Positions 1 through 7,231 of a stretch of 15,882 nucleotides of DNA are shown here, in pieces. Every line of letters starts with the position of its first letter. The stretch's first letter is position 1. The notes under the pieces are model-generated. The model saw nothing but the letters and a program-made list of their open reading frames with translations, was not told the DNA's origin and made no database searches. The DNA comes from an uncultured Selenomonas sp. (GTDB lineage: Bacteria; Bacillota; Negativicutes; Selenomonadales; Selenomonadaceae). The stretch is from NCBI GenBank assembly GCA_900552565.1, contig USAK01000037.1, positions 1-15,882 of the forward strand. Direction: 5' to 3'. The position numbers and the translations under genes are program-made.

Positions 1-50
1 ACTCGCCTTCATCCCCCACCTAAGAGGTGGAGGACTTCTGGCGGATTAGG
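1..50 (+). mobile_element. Probable right end of an IS200/IS605-type element (tnpB lies outside or is lost)
   Basis: A hairpin CCACCT-aag-AGGTGG (16-21/25-30) lies inside an outer pairing CGCC (4-7) / GGCG (40-43), followed by ACTTCTGGCGG. This layout (CGCC, TTCATCCCCC, short hairpin, GGACTTCTGGCG) matches what I remember of the 3' ends of IS605-family elements, where it overlaps the end of tnpB and its guide RNA. No transposase coding sequence is visible here, so only the element's end would be present. The identification rests on memory of the family pattern, not on an alignment. Confidence 0.5.
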
Positions 51-242
51 TTAAAAGATTGACTCCCATTTTAACATCACAGAAAGAAATTAGCAAGAAA
101 CAAAAGTAGGGATGCGGAAAGTTGTGACTATCAAAAAGTGGGGAAGGCAGGCTATCACAAGGGGGACCCTGTATTTCGGCTTCGTCGGCTCCACGCCCCC
201 TTTGCCCAACTTATCTCGTATATATGAATCAATTCCCGTAAA
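51..242. other. Gene-free stretch with foldable segments
   Basis: No convincing gene is seen. Possible pairings are AAGTTG (119-124) with CAACTT (207-212), TTGTGA (122-127) with TCACAA (155-160), and AAGGGGG (159-165) with CCCCCTT (196-202). The first two overlap, so they cannot form together. The reading frame running through this stretch has no ribosome binding site and does not resemble a known protein. It could be a second structured RNA, the remains of the adjacent insertion element, or nothing functional. Confidence 0.35.
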
Positions 243-399
243 TAAAAAAAACCGCCACATAAAAATGCAGCGGTCGTGTATGAGTGCGGTCGAAGGGCGC
301 CGGCTCCCATCGCGTTGACTTGTGGTTGGCGTTCAAATCAATGGACATGACTGGAGCCGGCAAGATAAAGCCTAAAGGCTGCCAACCTACCCCCTTCAC
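243..399 (-). ncRNA. Unrecognised structured small RNA with probable pseudoknot
   Basis: Read on the minus strand, a TATAAT box (410-405) is followed about six bases later by the predicted start. The RNA opens with GAAGGG (397-392), which pairs with CCCTTC (297-292) to close the fold. Inside are GGTTGGC (387-381) pairing with GCCAACC (330-324), a small AGCC-ttta-GGCT hairpin (380-369), and GCCGGCTCC (361-353) pairing perfectly with GGAGCCGGC (307-299). The second and last pairings interleave, so they form either a pseudoknot or two alternative structures. The RNA ends in a hairpin plus U-run terminator (274-244). No coding frame accounts for the pattern. I cannot match it to tmRNA, SRP RNA, RNase P RNA, 6S RNA or a common riboswitch, and no gene follows it directly, so a free-standing small RNA is the best reading. 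Confidence 0.65.
244..274 (-). terminator. Intrinsic terminator of the structured small RNA
   Basis: On the minus strand the stem ACCGC/GCGGT (274-270 and 255-251), with inner CAT/ATG pairs, is followed by an uninterrupted run of T (251-244). Confidence 0.75.
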
Positions 400-404
400 T
401 TATT

Positions 405-410
405 ATTATA
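405..410 (-). promoter_or_regulatory. -10 box of the structured small RNA
   Basis: TATAAT on the minus strand ends six bases before the predicted first RNA nucleotide (about 399), which coincides with the 5' strand of the closing stem. The -35 region (about 433-428, TTTCCT) is poor, so only the -10 is well supported. Confidence 0.55.
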
Positions 411-457
411 ACCGAATTTATCCTTGCAGGAAATACAAAGCCATCATACGTTCGCAC

Positions 458-481
458 AAAAAAACTTGTATAATCCTACAA
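458..481 (-). terminator. Weak terminator candidate behind the exonuclease gene
   Basis: On the minus strand, TTGTA-ggatta-TACAA (481-466) is followed by G and then seven T. The stem is short and AT-rich. It is placed 20 bases after the exonuclease stop codon, ahead of the small RNA promoter. Confidence 0.35.
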
Positions 482-501
482 AAATCTGCCTGTACCAGCG
501 G

Positions 502-1248
502 TTACGTGTGCTCTGTATGTTCTGCATCCTCTGGCAGCTCATAATCGAGGTACTCATGGACAAGTTCCCTGCCGCCCTGACGCGTGAGGATGTCCGGCAG
601 CCACGCGGGCTTCTGCGGCTTGTCCTTCAGCAGGCATTCGAGCAGCACGTACGAGGACAGCGCGTCTTCAAAGGCACGGTGTTTTTTCTTCGAATGCCAG
701 CCATACGAAGCCAAAAGAGCGATGAGGTTGTATTTTTTCCGTTTGGGCAGCAGCATCTGGGCAAGACGCACGGTGTCTAAGTAGCGCGGACAGAAGCGAA
801 TATCTGTGCCGTTCTTGCGGTTGATGCGCAGCAGGGCAAGATTGATGCTCAAAAGGTCATTGTCGCCAATTGCGTGGCCGATGACCAGGTCCTCAGGGTC
901 GACAAAATCGAGGAATTCCGGCAAAATGACATCGAGGGTCGACTTGTCGCGCAGGGCTTCTTTCGTCAGCCCCGTCATATTGCGCACCGTGCGGTTGATG
1001 AACGTACGCGGTCGAATCAGGCGGCGGAATACTTCAATCTTATCCGAGCCTATCGGCATGCGGATGGCCCCAATTTCAATGATGTCATCGGGAAAGGCCC
1101 CGGCCATCTCCAGGTCAAACGATACGACCGCGCGCGGCGAAAGCGAGGCGAGGCCTTCAAGATTTACAGACTGCGCATGGATCGCCCGCTCAATCTGACG
1201 TTTGCGCCGGCGCTGCCGGCGTTTATTTTCTTGTTCCTTACTCCGCAT
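502..1248 (-). CDS. DnaQ-like 3'-5' exonuclease (DEDDh family)
   Basis: The product is a 248-residue exonuclease of the DnaQ/RNase T superfamily, which removes nucleotides from 3' ends of DNA or RNA using two metal ions. The three motifs are visible: FDLEMAG near residue 46 (first Asp and Glu), VIGHAIGDNDLL near 122 (second Asp), and HRAFEDA near 190 (His and last Asp), which makes it the DEDDh type. The N-terminal 25 residues are very basic (KEQENKRRQRRRKRQ) and may bind nucleic acid. The start is placed at the second ATG because AGGAG lies seven bases before it, whereas the first ATG (1254) sits only two bases from AGGAG. No polymerase domain is attached, so the substrate is unknown; proofreading, DNA repair and RNA trimming are all possible. 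The gene has its own 180-base upstream gap and probably forms a single-gene unit. Confidence 0.85.
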   Translation of the reverse strand: MRSKEQENKRRQRRRKRQIERAIHAQSVNLEGLASLSPRAVVSFDLEMAGAFPDDIIEIGAIRMPIGSDKIEVFRRLIRPRTFINRTVRNMTGLTKEALRDKSTLDVILPEFLDFVDPEDLVIGHAIGDNDLLSINLALLRINRKNGTDIRFCPRYLDTVRLAQMLLPKRKKYNLIALLASYGWHSKKKHRAFEDALSSYVLLECLLKDKPQKPAWLPDILTRQGGRELVHEYLDYELPEDAEHTEHT

Positions 1249-1265
1249 ATGCATTCTCCTTGTCC

Positions 1266-1278
1266 GGTCACGTTGACC
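1266..1278. promoter_or_regulatory. Inverted repeat upstream of the exonuclease gene
   Basis: GGTCA-cgt-TGACC lies just upstream of the exonuclease ribosome binding site, in the 5' untranslated region or promoter. It could be a small operator or chance. The rest of the 1255-1433 gap shows no clear promoter, and no terminator is seen behind the upstream glycosidase gene. Confidence 0.25.
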
Positions 1279-1433
1279 TCGATTTACGATATCGGTGCAT
1301 AACGGCCGCTATCTTTCATCATCGCCTTGCCATTCCCTCGCTAAGAAGCACAGGAAATGACAGCTTGCGCTGACAACAAAACACAGGAGGATATTATGCA
1401 GAAATTCTCTTCATCTCATCTATCTACTATCTA

Positions 1434-2891
1434 TTATCTTCGATACGCAACGCTCTTCACGAACGAGACCATCGCCTTTTCGCTGAGCTTCGCTTCTTTT
1501 TCATGCGTATCGATATCGCGAATCTGCGCCTCAAGACGCTGCCGCAGTACCCGCGCGTTTAGGGAAGAACCGCTCTTTTGGGCTTTCACCAGCTGCACGG
1601 CTGTCCCGCTGGCCTCTGCCAGACGGCTGAACTGTTCCAGCTGCGGACGGCATTCTGCCAGCAGCTCAGGCGGCAGTTTCTGCTGGAGGTTTTTCGCTGC
1701 CTGCTGCCGTTCCTTTATTGCCTGCTCAAGATTCAGGGCATTCTGCGCGGCCTCTCTGCCTGCCGGCCATGTTTTCAGGAAATTCTCTGCTTTGGCCGTA
1801 AAGTCAGGGTCATCGGCAAGACCGATTTTTGCCCAGTCGTTCTCGAGATGACGCGAACTGCCCGCAAACAAAGTCATGTCCTTAGCCAAGGGGCCATACT
1901 GTTTCTCGATGGCCTGCTGCCATGACTTTTCAGGATTGTAGTTTGCAGGGTCCTTTGCGTAGTCAGCACCAGTGGCCAGGGCAATCTTTGATAAAGCCTC
2001 ATATTTCATCGGATTGAAGAAGACAGCAGGCAGGCCTTTCTGCGGCAGGCTCTCCATCGGTCCGAGGGCAAGTTTGTTTTCCATATAGTCATTGACCGGA
2101 TAATTCCACCAGACGCCGAGCTGGCGGCCGTACAAATCCTCGGCTTTCATCAGTTCCTGATCCGTCAGCGGGGATTTGGCTACGCCCTCCCCCGTATAAA
2201 GCACGAGCACCTGCGGGTCAAGTGTCTCGGCAAACGCTTTGGTGTAGGCCTTCTCTTCGCCGTCGGCACAAACCATGTCCTCATAAAAATACTCCGTCGG
2301 CACCGTCAGGAAATTGCCGAGGTCCTTGTGGCGCGCCTTCATCTGCGCGTAGATGGCATTGATGAATTCTGCCTGCCCCTTCCCATCTTTTTCTTTGATA
2401 TCATCAAAGAAAATGGCAAAGTCACGGACGCCCAGTGCATAGACCGTCTCGAGTTTTTGCAGGAGCTTCTGCCGGTCCGACTGACTCCGGCTGCCATGCA
2501 GGGAAACGTCAAGGCCCGGCGAAACGGCAAAGATAAAATGCACCTGTTCTTTTTGCGCCGCGGCAATCAAATCGCCAAGTTCACTGAGCTTCTGCGCGGG
2601 ATACGGCTCACGCCACTGTTCGCGGTGATACGGGTCATCTTTGGGCGCATAGATATAGGCATTATAGCCCGTCTCATGTGCAAAAGTCAGCAGGTCCAGG
2701 CGTTCTTTCTGCTGCCACGGCGTACCGTAAAAGCCCTCAATGACACCGCGCAGAGGAATTGCGCCTGCCGCAGCTTTTGCCGAACACGAGGCAGGTCTCA
2801 TGATATTTCCCACAGCAGCTATGCCCGTCACGCTGAGTATGCCGATGACACCAAGTGCCAAACCGATACGGACCTTACGGATTCTTTTCAC
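1434..2891 (-). CDS. Secreted GH84 beta-N-acetylglucosaminidase (NagJ/hyaluronidase-like)
   Basis: A 485-residue glycoside hydrolase of family 84, predicted to release N-acetylglucosamine from glycans outside the cytoplasm. The catalytic domain begins with RGVIEGFYGTPW (about 48-59), continues through YAPKDDPYHREQWREPYP, and carries the Asp-Asp catalytic pair FFDDI (163-164) used in substrate-assisted catalysis. WWNYPVNDY and the helical region after it also match the Clostridium perfringens NagJ layout. The N-terminus KRIRKVRIG plus about 20 hydrophobic residues is a signal peptide or anchor. A PASC sequence at residue 36 is close to a lipobox but lacks the usual Leu. I chose the GTG at 2891 because GGAAGG precedes it and the product then starts as a normal signal peptide. 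A TTG at 2942 would add 17 unlikely residues and lies only about seven bases from the predicted transcript start. Likely roles are host mucin or glycoprotein foraging, or peptidoglycan-related turnover. Confidence 0.88.
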   Translation of the reverse strand: MKRIRKVRIGLALGVIGILSVTGIAAVGNIMRPASCSAKAAAGAIPLRGVIEGFYGTPWQQKERLDLLTFAHETGYNAYIYAPKDDPYHREQWREPYPAQKLSELGDLIAAAQKEQVHFIFAVSPGLDVSLHGSRSQSDRQKLLQKLETVYALGVRDFAIFFDDIKEKDGKGQAEFINAIYAQMKARHKDLGNFLTVPTEYFYEDMVCADGEEKAYTKAFAETLDPQVLVLYTGEGVAKSPLTDQELMKAEDLYGRQLGVWWNYPVNDYMENKLALGPMESLPQKGLPAVFFNPMKYEALSKIALATGADYAKDPANYNPEKSWQQAIEKQYGPLAKDMTLFAGSSRHLENDWAKIGLADDPDFTAKAENFLKTWPAGREAAQNALNLEQAIKERQQAAKNLQQKLPPELLAECRPQLEQFSRLAEASGTAVQLVKAQKSGSSLNARVLRQRLEAQIRDIDTHEKEAKLSEKAMVSFVKSVAYRR

Positions 2892-2955
2892 GCGCTTCTT
2901 CCTTCCTTTTTCCTCTGCAGCAGGGCATACAGCTCTGCACAATCTTTCTATCTAT

Positions 2956-2964
2956 ATCATATCA
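2956..2964 (-). promoter_or_regulatory. Extended -10 promoter for the GH84 gene
   Basis: The minus strand carries TG-A-TATGAT (2964-2956), an extended -10, with only a weak -35 (GATACA) 17 bases upstream. A second candidate, TTGACT (3077-3072) - 18 bases - TATCAT (3053-3048), lies farther upstream. Transcription starting near 2949 gives a leader of about 58 bases to the GTG start. Confidence 0.5.
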
Positions 2965-3085
2965 CATCTAAGCAGGAATGTATCTCATCTGCAGAAAATT
3001 TTCACATATTCATCATTTTTTCTTCATCTTCCCAAAAATCTGTCTCCATGATAAAATGAAACCATAAAAAAAGTCAACTCTATCA

Positions 3086-3103
3086 ACTATATACCGATAT
3101 AGT
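3086..3103. promoter_or_regulatory. Promoter-overlapping inverted repeat before the AsmA-like gene
   Basis: ACTATAT-accg-ATATAGT is a perfect 7-base inverted repeat. Its right arm contains TATAGT (3098-3103), a plausible plus-strand -10 for the gene starting at 3125. The -35 region is poor. The repeat lies between two divergent genes and could bind a regulator of either one. Confidence 0.4.
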
Positions 3104-3124
3104 GAAGACAGCAGAGGTACAACC

Positions 3125-4567
3125 ATGCTTTTTTCAAAAATACATATCACACGCCGATTCTGCAAACTTCTGGGCCTGACCCTGCTCATCGCCTGTGCCG
3201 TCATCCTCATCTCCCTTGAAATCATCAGCCGCGGCGCTGCCCAGATTTTTAATCACGCCATGGCCAATCAGGATATGCTGCGCGGTTCCATCAAAGTCGA
3301 ACGGCTGATTTCTGACATCACGGGCCATGTTTATTTTACCGAGCTCACCTGGTACGACCCCGAAGGCAACCTCATTCTCGAGATTCCAAGCGGCGATTTC
3401 CGCGTCAATGTCTGGGATGTACTGACCAAGAACTTCAAATCCACGACGATTCGCGAGCTCAATGTCAATAACGCGGCCATTTCCGTCCATTTCTCCGATG
3501 ATATGAAAGTCGACTTCGTGCGCCCTTCGCCCGACATGGACCAGCTCAAAAAAGAGCCGAAGGATTGGCGCGAAACGGTCAATCTCTCCAGCCTTGATGC
3601 CATTCAGCGCCATGAAGTCGGCCAATGGCGCCGCGAGCACCGTCAGCAGAAGCTGCAGAAGAACTGGCAGAATTTCAATGCGCAGGGCAAACGGCTGAAG
3701 CTCCAGCTCAATGCCCACGACTGCCGCATCGAGATATTTTACCGCGAGCGCCATTACCTCATGAGTCACGTGCAGATGGCCGTCAACCTTGACACGAGCA
3801 AAAAAGCCACGCTCGACATATCCATCGGTGGCTTCGGCGGCACGATGATTGGCGATGCCATTTCCCTGAATGGTTCCGTCGATTTCACCAAGGACCCGGA
3901 ACCGGAATGCAATACGGCGCTCGTGCTCTACCAGATTGACCCGTCGTCGCTCGGCTTCGGCATGAACATCCATGATAAAATGACCTTGTCGACGTATTTC
4001 ACGGGCCCTGTCTCGCATCCGATTGGCACAGGCAAGGTCGAGATGGACGAACTGCATATCCCGGGACTTGACTTTGCCAATGTCGAGGGCAATGTCTACT
4101 ACGAGAATTCGCTGCTCAAATTCACAGATGTCACCGCGGATGTCTACAAGGGCAAACTTTCTGCCTATGGCGATTATGACCTCGACACGCGTTTTTACAA
4201 TCTCTACGGCCACGGCACCGACCTGCATACAGAGTCAGCCCTGCCCAAAAGCGGCCTGCATACCAGCGTTGACCTCGACCTCGAGATTCATTCGCAGGGT
4301 TCTGCCAAGAATACGGTCTCGTCGGGCTCCTTTGTCTCAGGCCCCGGCCGCTATCACCTGCTGCCGTTTGACAGCATTTCCGGCAAAGTCACCGATGCCT
4401 ACCGCGACCTGCATTTCTACGATGCCGTCGTCAAATTTCCGGGCTTCACCGTCTCGACCGATGCCTTCCATATCACGAACGGCAAGCTCAGCCTGAGCCC
4501 CATCAAACTCACCTCACCGGACGGGCAGCCGCTTTACACCTACAATCCCGACAGCCCAAATCCGTAA
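3125..4567 (+). CDS. AsmA/TamB-like envelope protein, single N-terminal membrane anchor
   Basis: A 480-residue protein with one hydrophobic segment at about 15-37 (KLLGLTLLIACAVILISLEII) and a long region predicted to lie outside the inner membrane. The remainder alternates short beta-strand-like stretches: residues 55-125 read like the N-terminal part of AsmA/YhdP/TamB proteins (IKVERLISDITGHVYFTELT, then IRELNVNNAAISVHF). A similar block recurs near 300-360 (GTGKVEMDELHIPGLDFANVEGNVYY). Family members bridge inner and outer membranes and carry lipids in diderm bacteria. The start has GAGG seven bases upstream. The next gene follows after about 37 bases, so they may be cotranscribed. I am confident of the general fold but not of a specific orthologue, and the protein is shorter than full-length TamB or YhdP. 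Confidence 0.65.
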   Translation: MLFSKIHITRRFCKLLGLTLLIACAVILISLEIISRGAAQIFNHAMANQDMLRGSIKVERLISDITGHVYFTELTWYDPEGNLILEIPSGDFRVNVWDVLTKNFKSTTIRELNVNNAAISVHFSDDMKVDFVRPSPDMDQLKKEPKDWRETVNLSSLDAIQRHEVGQWRREHRQQKLQKNWQNFNAQGKRLKLQLNAHDCRIEIFYRERHYLMSHVQMAVNLDTSKKATLDISIGGFGGTMIGDAISLNGSVDFTKDPEPECNTALVLYQIDPSSLGFGMNIHDKMTLSTYFTGPVSHPIGTGKVEMDELHIPGLDFANVEGNVYYENSLLKFTDVTADVYKGKLSAYGDYDLDTRFYNLYGHGTDLHTESALPKSGLHTSVDLDLEIHSQGSAKNTVSSGSFVSGPGRYHLLPFDSISGKVTDAYRDLHFYDAVVKFPGFTVSTDAFHITNGKLSLSPIKLTSPDGQPLYTYNPDSPNP

Positions 4568-4604
4568 CCATGTCATATAAATAGAAAGGATGCGTCAAAC
4601 CATC

Positions 4605-5495
4605 ATGTCACAATCCTCCCGCCGTCAGGGCATTCTGCTCGCCCTCACCGGTGCCATCTTCTGGGGCGGCTCCGGTGTCGCCGGCCAGTACCTGCTGCAG
4701 GACTGCGCGTTCACGACCGAATGGCTCGTCGGCGTCCGCATGCTCGTCTCCGGCGCCCTGCTGCTGCTCTTTGATTTCATCTTCTACCGCCAGAACCTCC
4801 TCACGGTATTCCGCACGCGCCGCGATGCCCTTGAAGTCATCGCTTTCGCCATCTTCGGCATGCTCGGCGTCCAGTATACGTATTTTGCGGCCATCAAGTA
4901 CAGCAATGCCGCGACGGGCACCGTTCTTCAATACCTCATGCCGATTGTCATTGTCTTTTACACGGCACTGCGCACCAAAAAATGGCCGAAATCCGTCGAG
5001 ATTCTCTGCGTCCTGCTCGCCGTGCTCGGCACCTTCCTGCTCGTGACGCACGGCAGCCTCGCGGCACTGGCCATTTCACCAACGGCGCTGTTCTGGGGCC
5101 TGCTCTCCGCCTTTGCCGCGGCATTTTATACGGTTCAGCCGAAGAGGCTCATCTGCCACTGGCGCCCGACGCTCGTCACCGGCTGGGGCATGCTGCTCGG
5201 CGGCCTGCTGTTCGTGCCCATCTCGCGGCCCTGGATTTTCACGGGGCAGATAGACATGACGGCCCTGCTGCTCTTTGCCTACATCATCCTCTTCGGTACG
5301 GTCATCGCGTTTGGCTGCTACCTTGGCAGCCTTCAGTACATCCAGCCGGCTGAAACGAGCATTCTCGGCTCGGCCGAACCTCTCGCCGCTATCCTGCTGT
5401 CTGTCGTCCTGCTGCACATCACGTTTGGTCTCTACGACCTGCTCGGCACCATCTGCATTCTGGCGACCGTCATCATCCTGGCCAGGCAAAAATAA
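4605..5495 (+). CDS. EamA-family (DMT) transporter, ten membrane segments
   Basis: A drug/metabolite transporter-type membrane protein of about 296 residues. It is two repeated EamA halves of about five helices each. The first half starts with GILLALTGAIFWGGSGVAGQY and the second with ISPTALFWGLLSAFAAAFYTVQPKR. It ends in a short basic tail (LARQK). Members export amino acids, metabolites or drugs; the substrate cannot be told from the sequence. The start is uncertain: AAAGGA abuts an in-frame ATG at 4590, which is too close to use, and lies 14 bases before the ATG at 4605, which I chose because MSQSSRRQG is a typical beginning. The gene probably shares a transcript with the AsmA-like gene and ends at a bidirectional terminator. 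Confidence 0.85.
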   Translation: MSQSSRRQGILLALTGAIFWGGSGVAGQYLLQDCAFTTEWLVGVRMLVSGALLLLFDFIFYRQNLLTVFRTRRDALEVIAFAIFGMLGVQYTYFAAIKYSNAATGTVLQYLMPIVIVFYTALRTKKWPKSVEILCVLLAVLGTFLLVTHGSLAALAISPTALFWGLLSAFAAAFYTVQPKRLICHWRPTLVTGWGMLLGGLLFVPISRPWIFTGQIDMTALLLFAYIILFGTVIAFGCYLGSLQYIQPAETSILGSAEPLAAILLSVVLLHITFGLYDLLGTICILATVIILARQK

Positions 5496-5508
5496 CTGCC
5501 AACAGGAA

Positions 5509-5534
5509 AAAAGCTCCCCAAAACGGGAGCTTTT
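5509..5534. terminator. Bidirectional intrinsic terminator
   Basis: AAAAGCTCCC (5509-5518) and GGGAGCTTTT (5525-5534) form a perfect 10-base stem around the loop CAAAAC, with A-rich and T-rich flanks. It can stop both the plus-strand transporter transcript and the minus-strand rfbA transcript, which converge here. Confidence 0.9.
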
Positions 5535-5536
5535 AT

Positions 5537-6409
<873 letters not shown>

Positions 6410-6479
6410 TCCTTATTTCCCCCATTTTGACAGATGCTTAAACGTCCTGTCATCTAAAAATATGACCAGCAGCTATGTG

Positions 6480-7046
6480 TCAGCCTTCATACACGAAATT
6501 CAGCGACTCGGCCAGACGTTCTTTCAAGGACGGGGCCTTCTGGTCCTTGTCCGACAGGATTACCGGCTCCATTGGCCAGGCAACGCCAATATCGGGGTCA
6601 TCCCAGCGGATGTTGCCGTCGCACTCCGGTGCATAGTAGTTGTCGGCCTTGTACTGGACCTCGACATCGTCCGTCAGCGTGATGAAGCCATGAGCAAAGC
6701 CGCGCGGAATGAAAAGCTGCTTCTTATTCTCTGCCGAAAGCTCTACACCGACCCACTGGCCGAACTGCGGCGAACCCTTGCGGATATCGACGGCCACATC
6801 AAAAATCGTGCCGCGCGTCGCACGCAGGAGTTTTGCCTGGCACATCGGGTTGAGCTGATAGTGAAGACCTCTGAGCGTTCCCTTCGTCGCCGAATACGAC
6901 TGATTGTCCTGCACAAAATCAACCTTGAGTCCGGCAGCTTCCATCTTGCGCTTTGACCAGCTTTCCATGAACCAGCCGCGTTCATCGCCAAAGACCTGCG
7001 GTTCCAGTACGTATACACCCTTGAGCTTTGTTTCCATAACGTTCAC
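6480..7046 (-). CDS. rfbC: dTDP-4-dehydrorhamnose 3,5-epimerase
   Basis: A 188-residue RmlC cupin enzyme. It epimerises C3 and C5 of dTDP-4-keto-6-deoxyglucose, the third step towards dTDP-L-rhamnose. Typical motifs are FGDERGWFMESW (19-30), RGLHYQ with the catalytic His62, GFAHGF, and Tyr132 in VQYKAD, the expected catalytic Tyr. The start is GTG: AAGGGGG lies nine bases before it, whereas the in-frame ATG at 7037 would be 18 bases away. It is the first gene of a short minus-strand unit with rfbA and is driven by a clear promoter. Its product is expected to feed rhamnose-containing surface polysaccharide. Confidence 0.95.
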   Translation of the reverse strand: MNVMETKLKGVYVLEPQVFGDERGWFMESWSKRKMEAAGLKVDFVQDNQSYSATKGTLRGLHYQLNPMCQAKLLRATRGTIFDVAVDIRKGSPQFGQWVGVELSAENKKQLFIPRGFAHGFITLTDDVEVQYKADNYYAPECDGNIRWDDPDIGVAWPMEPVILSDKDQKAPSLKERLAESLNFVYEG

Positions 7047-7078
7047 GTGAAAAGACCCCCTTCAATGATTACCGTTTC

Positions 7079-7108
7079 ATTATAACATAGCGCTGTCGGC
7101 CCTGTCGA
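7079..7108 (-). promoter_or_regulatory. Promoter of rfbC-rfbA
   Basis: On the minus strand TCGACA (7108-7103, five of six consensus bases), 18 bases, then TATAAT (7084-7079), preceded by TG-T as an extended -10. Start of transcription near 7071. Confidence 0.8.
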
Positions 7109-7150
7109 ATCTTTCAAACAGACCGTCCGACAGCAGCAGCGTCAAAATAA

Positions 7151-7199
7151 AAATCCCTGCCGTCTCTGTGCAGCAATTGCACAGAGACGGCAGGGATTT
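7151..7199 (-). terminator. Terminator of guaB with a 22-bp perfect stem
   Basis: Arms 7151-7172 and 7178-7199 are perfectly complementary (AAATCCCTGCC... against ...GGCAGGGATTT) around a 5-base loop. On the minus strand the stem is followed by TTATTTT, 32 bases after the guaB stop. The stem is unusually long for a simple terminator. Confidence 0.85.
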
Positions 7200-7231
7200 A
7201 TCCGATACAGTTAGATAAAAAAGCGCTGAGC

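Noticed and set aside
112..318. 68-codon plus-strand frame near the window start
   Set aside because: No ribosome binding site or recognisable domain, and it overlaps the terminator of the minus-strand small RNA.
243..399. Known RNA identity (tmRNA, 6S, SRP, RNase P, common riboswitches) for the structured RNA
   Set aside because: Signature sequences of these families are absent. For example, there is no tRNA-like ends or tag frame for tmRNA and no GGAAG-type SRP loop.
1396..1851. Plus-strand ATG with perfect AGGAGG five bases upstream, running into the GH84 gene on the opposite strand
   Set aside because: The encoded protein is Ser/Arg/Cys-rich antisense translation of a confident gene. 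The good ribosome binding site is probably chance, though a very short RNA or peptide cannot be fully excluded.
3134..4228. 364-codon minus-strand frame opposite the AsmA-like gene
   Set aside because: No plausible start signal and low-complexity composition (repeated Val/Asp/Ile/Ala). The plus-strand frame has an anchor and a good ribosome binding site.
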